A stretch of 64,000 nt of DNA, from NCBI GenBank assembly GCA_045636205.1, contig JAZTXE010000084.1, positions 12,886 through 76,885 on the forward strand, given 5' to 3'. How positions within the stretch are numbered: the first letter of the stretch is position 1; each line of letters starts with the position of its first letter. Both the position numbers and the translations under genes were made by a program. This document shows, piece by piece, positions 63,281-64,000 of this stretch. This stretch comes from JAZRUF01 sp045636205 (lineage in GTDB: Bacteria > Bacillota > Clostridia > Oscillospirales > JAAYXM01). The notes beneath the pieces are model-generated. The model was not told the DNA's origin. It was given only the letters and a program-made list of their open reading frames with translations, and did no database searches.

Positions 63281-64000
63281 TCCACTCACCACCCAAAACT
63301 TCTCTTACCAAAAAGTCTGCAGACTCTTCCAAATCCGCAAGTGAAATTTTAAGAGCGTTTATTTCAAGAACAACCTTTCCGTCATATCCATCACGCTTAA
63401 AACGCGCTATCAGCTCTTTAAGCGGTAGCATTCCCTTTCCGATAACCTCACCTTCAAAACGTGGCATATTCTCTCTGACTGCATGTCCGTATGGATCCCA
63501 TTTCCAGTCCTTAAAATGAGCATGAACCAATCGGTCAGCCAACAGCTCATACGCCTCGAGAACATCCTCACCCACGCAGAAGAAGTTTCCGGAATCCAGT
63601 ACCAGCCCGAGTTCGGGAACCGCATCAAGGATATATCTTAAATCTTTCATCCGTGAGTCTGCGCGGTCGAGCAGTGAATAATTTTCAGTTGCTACTTTTA
63701 TACCACTTCCCTTTGCATACTCTATAACCTCGGAATATGCATTTATCATATTCTCTCGCATGATTTTAAGCTCATCATCCGAGCCTGCTGACTCACCTTG
63801 CGGATTGAGCATGATAATCGGGATATTGAGCTTTTCCATTTGGTCAATGTATCCCTTTACAATGGAAAGATTATACTCCCTCTCTTTTTTTGAAAACGCT
63901 GCAATATTCACAAGCGCAACCAATGATGCCGGCTTCAGCCCCGCCTCAGTCACATAATCATACCACTGATGAAGCGGATACTCTTTAAATTCATCATCAG
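63273..64000 (-). CDS. Sugar phosphate isomerase/epimerase (AP endonuclease 2-like TIM barrel), 5' end outside window
   Basis: At least 242 codons; the frame is open to the window edge (continuing upstream as DDEFKEYPLHQWYDYV). Barrel features include IKVATENYSLL, LGLVLDSGNFF with a metal-ligand Asp, VHAHFKDWKWD (His and Asp ligands) and GYDGKVVLEIN near the C-terminus. Family members isomerise or epimerise keto-sugars or inosose and often pair with Gfo/Idh/MocA dehydrogenases, as here. The substrate is unknown. Confidence 0.87.
   Translation of the reverse strand, partial: DDEFKEYPLHQWYDYVTEAGLKPASLVALVNIAAFSKKEREYNLSIVKGYIDQMEKLNIPIIMLNPQGESAGSDDELKIMRENMINAYSEVIEYAKGSGIKVATENYSLLDRADSRMKDLRYILDAVPELGLVLDSGNFFCVGEDVLEAYELLADRLVHAHFKDWKWDPYGHAVRENMPRFEGEVIGKGMLPLKELIARFKRDGYDGKVVLEINALKISLADLEESADFLVREVLGGEWNV

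Overview
This window looks like the chromosome of a spore-forming, anaerobic low-GC Gram-positive bacterium of class Clostridia, most likely an Oscillospirales/Ruminococcaceae-type organism. That placement is an inference from gene content: six or more sporulation genes (spoIID-like, cwlJ-like, gerQ-like, ylmC/ymxH, sigK, sigG), a SCIFF peptide with its radical-SAM maturase, acetate kinase, a CIRCE-controlled groESL operon and glycogen genes in the clostridial order. I see one tRNA gene, no rRNA and no CRISPR array.

Layout. 0-7 kb: a rightward glycogen operon (end of glgD, glgA, glgP, a GH13 glycosidase) closed by an orphan amino-acid-type binding lipoprotein and a strong terminator, then tRNA-Gln(CTG). 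7.3-12.8 kb: a PHP-type histidinol-phosphatase, a CCA-adding enzyme, and a leftward asd-dapA-dapB operon behind a lysine riboswitch. 12.8-20 kb: a SpoIID-like protein followed by queA-tgt-yajC-TIGR04086-SCIFF-SCIFF maturase-ygjV. 20-25 kb: an amidase, a MacB-type permease and adaptor with no ATPase beside them, and a cwlJ/gerQ germination pair. 25-33 kb: a cysteine-synthase-type enzyme, a glpA/glpB/DUF1667 redox operon, an anion permease, TmcAL, ackA and a Xer recombinase. 33-44 kb: rpsB-tsf, ylmC/ymxH, and the classic leftward run gdpP-rplI-dnaB-tilS-hpt-ftsH. 44-58 kb: sigK, galE, a complete polar amino-acid ABC transporter, a class A PBP, an RlmL-type methyltransferase, groESL, an 8-oxoguanine glycosylase and a divergent ROK protein.

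58-64 kb is the most unusual part. sigG, the late forespore sigma factor gene, runs normally for 96 codons and then breaks at the point where region 2.4 should begin. Beyond the break lies a leftward element: a complete large serine recombinase that converges on the break point, a 45-aa ORF, a pair of near-palindromes 105 bp apart, an uncharacterised protein of about 300 aa, a truncated PD-(D/E)XK nuclease, and a leader with a promoter, an early terminator and a boxA-like sequence. This resembles the skin-type intervening elements of sporulation genes, but in sigG. The 3' half of sigG is not found in the remaining 5.6 kb, which ends with two sugar-metabolism genes. So the element is either longer than the window shows or has been rearranged.

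Limits: all calls come from reading motifs and translations by eye. No database search or folding was run. Starts were chosen from ribosome-binding-site spacing and are less certain than stops.
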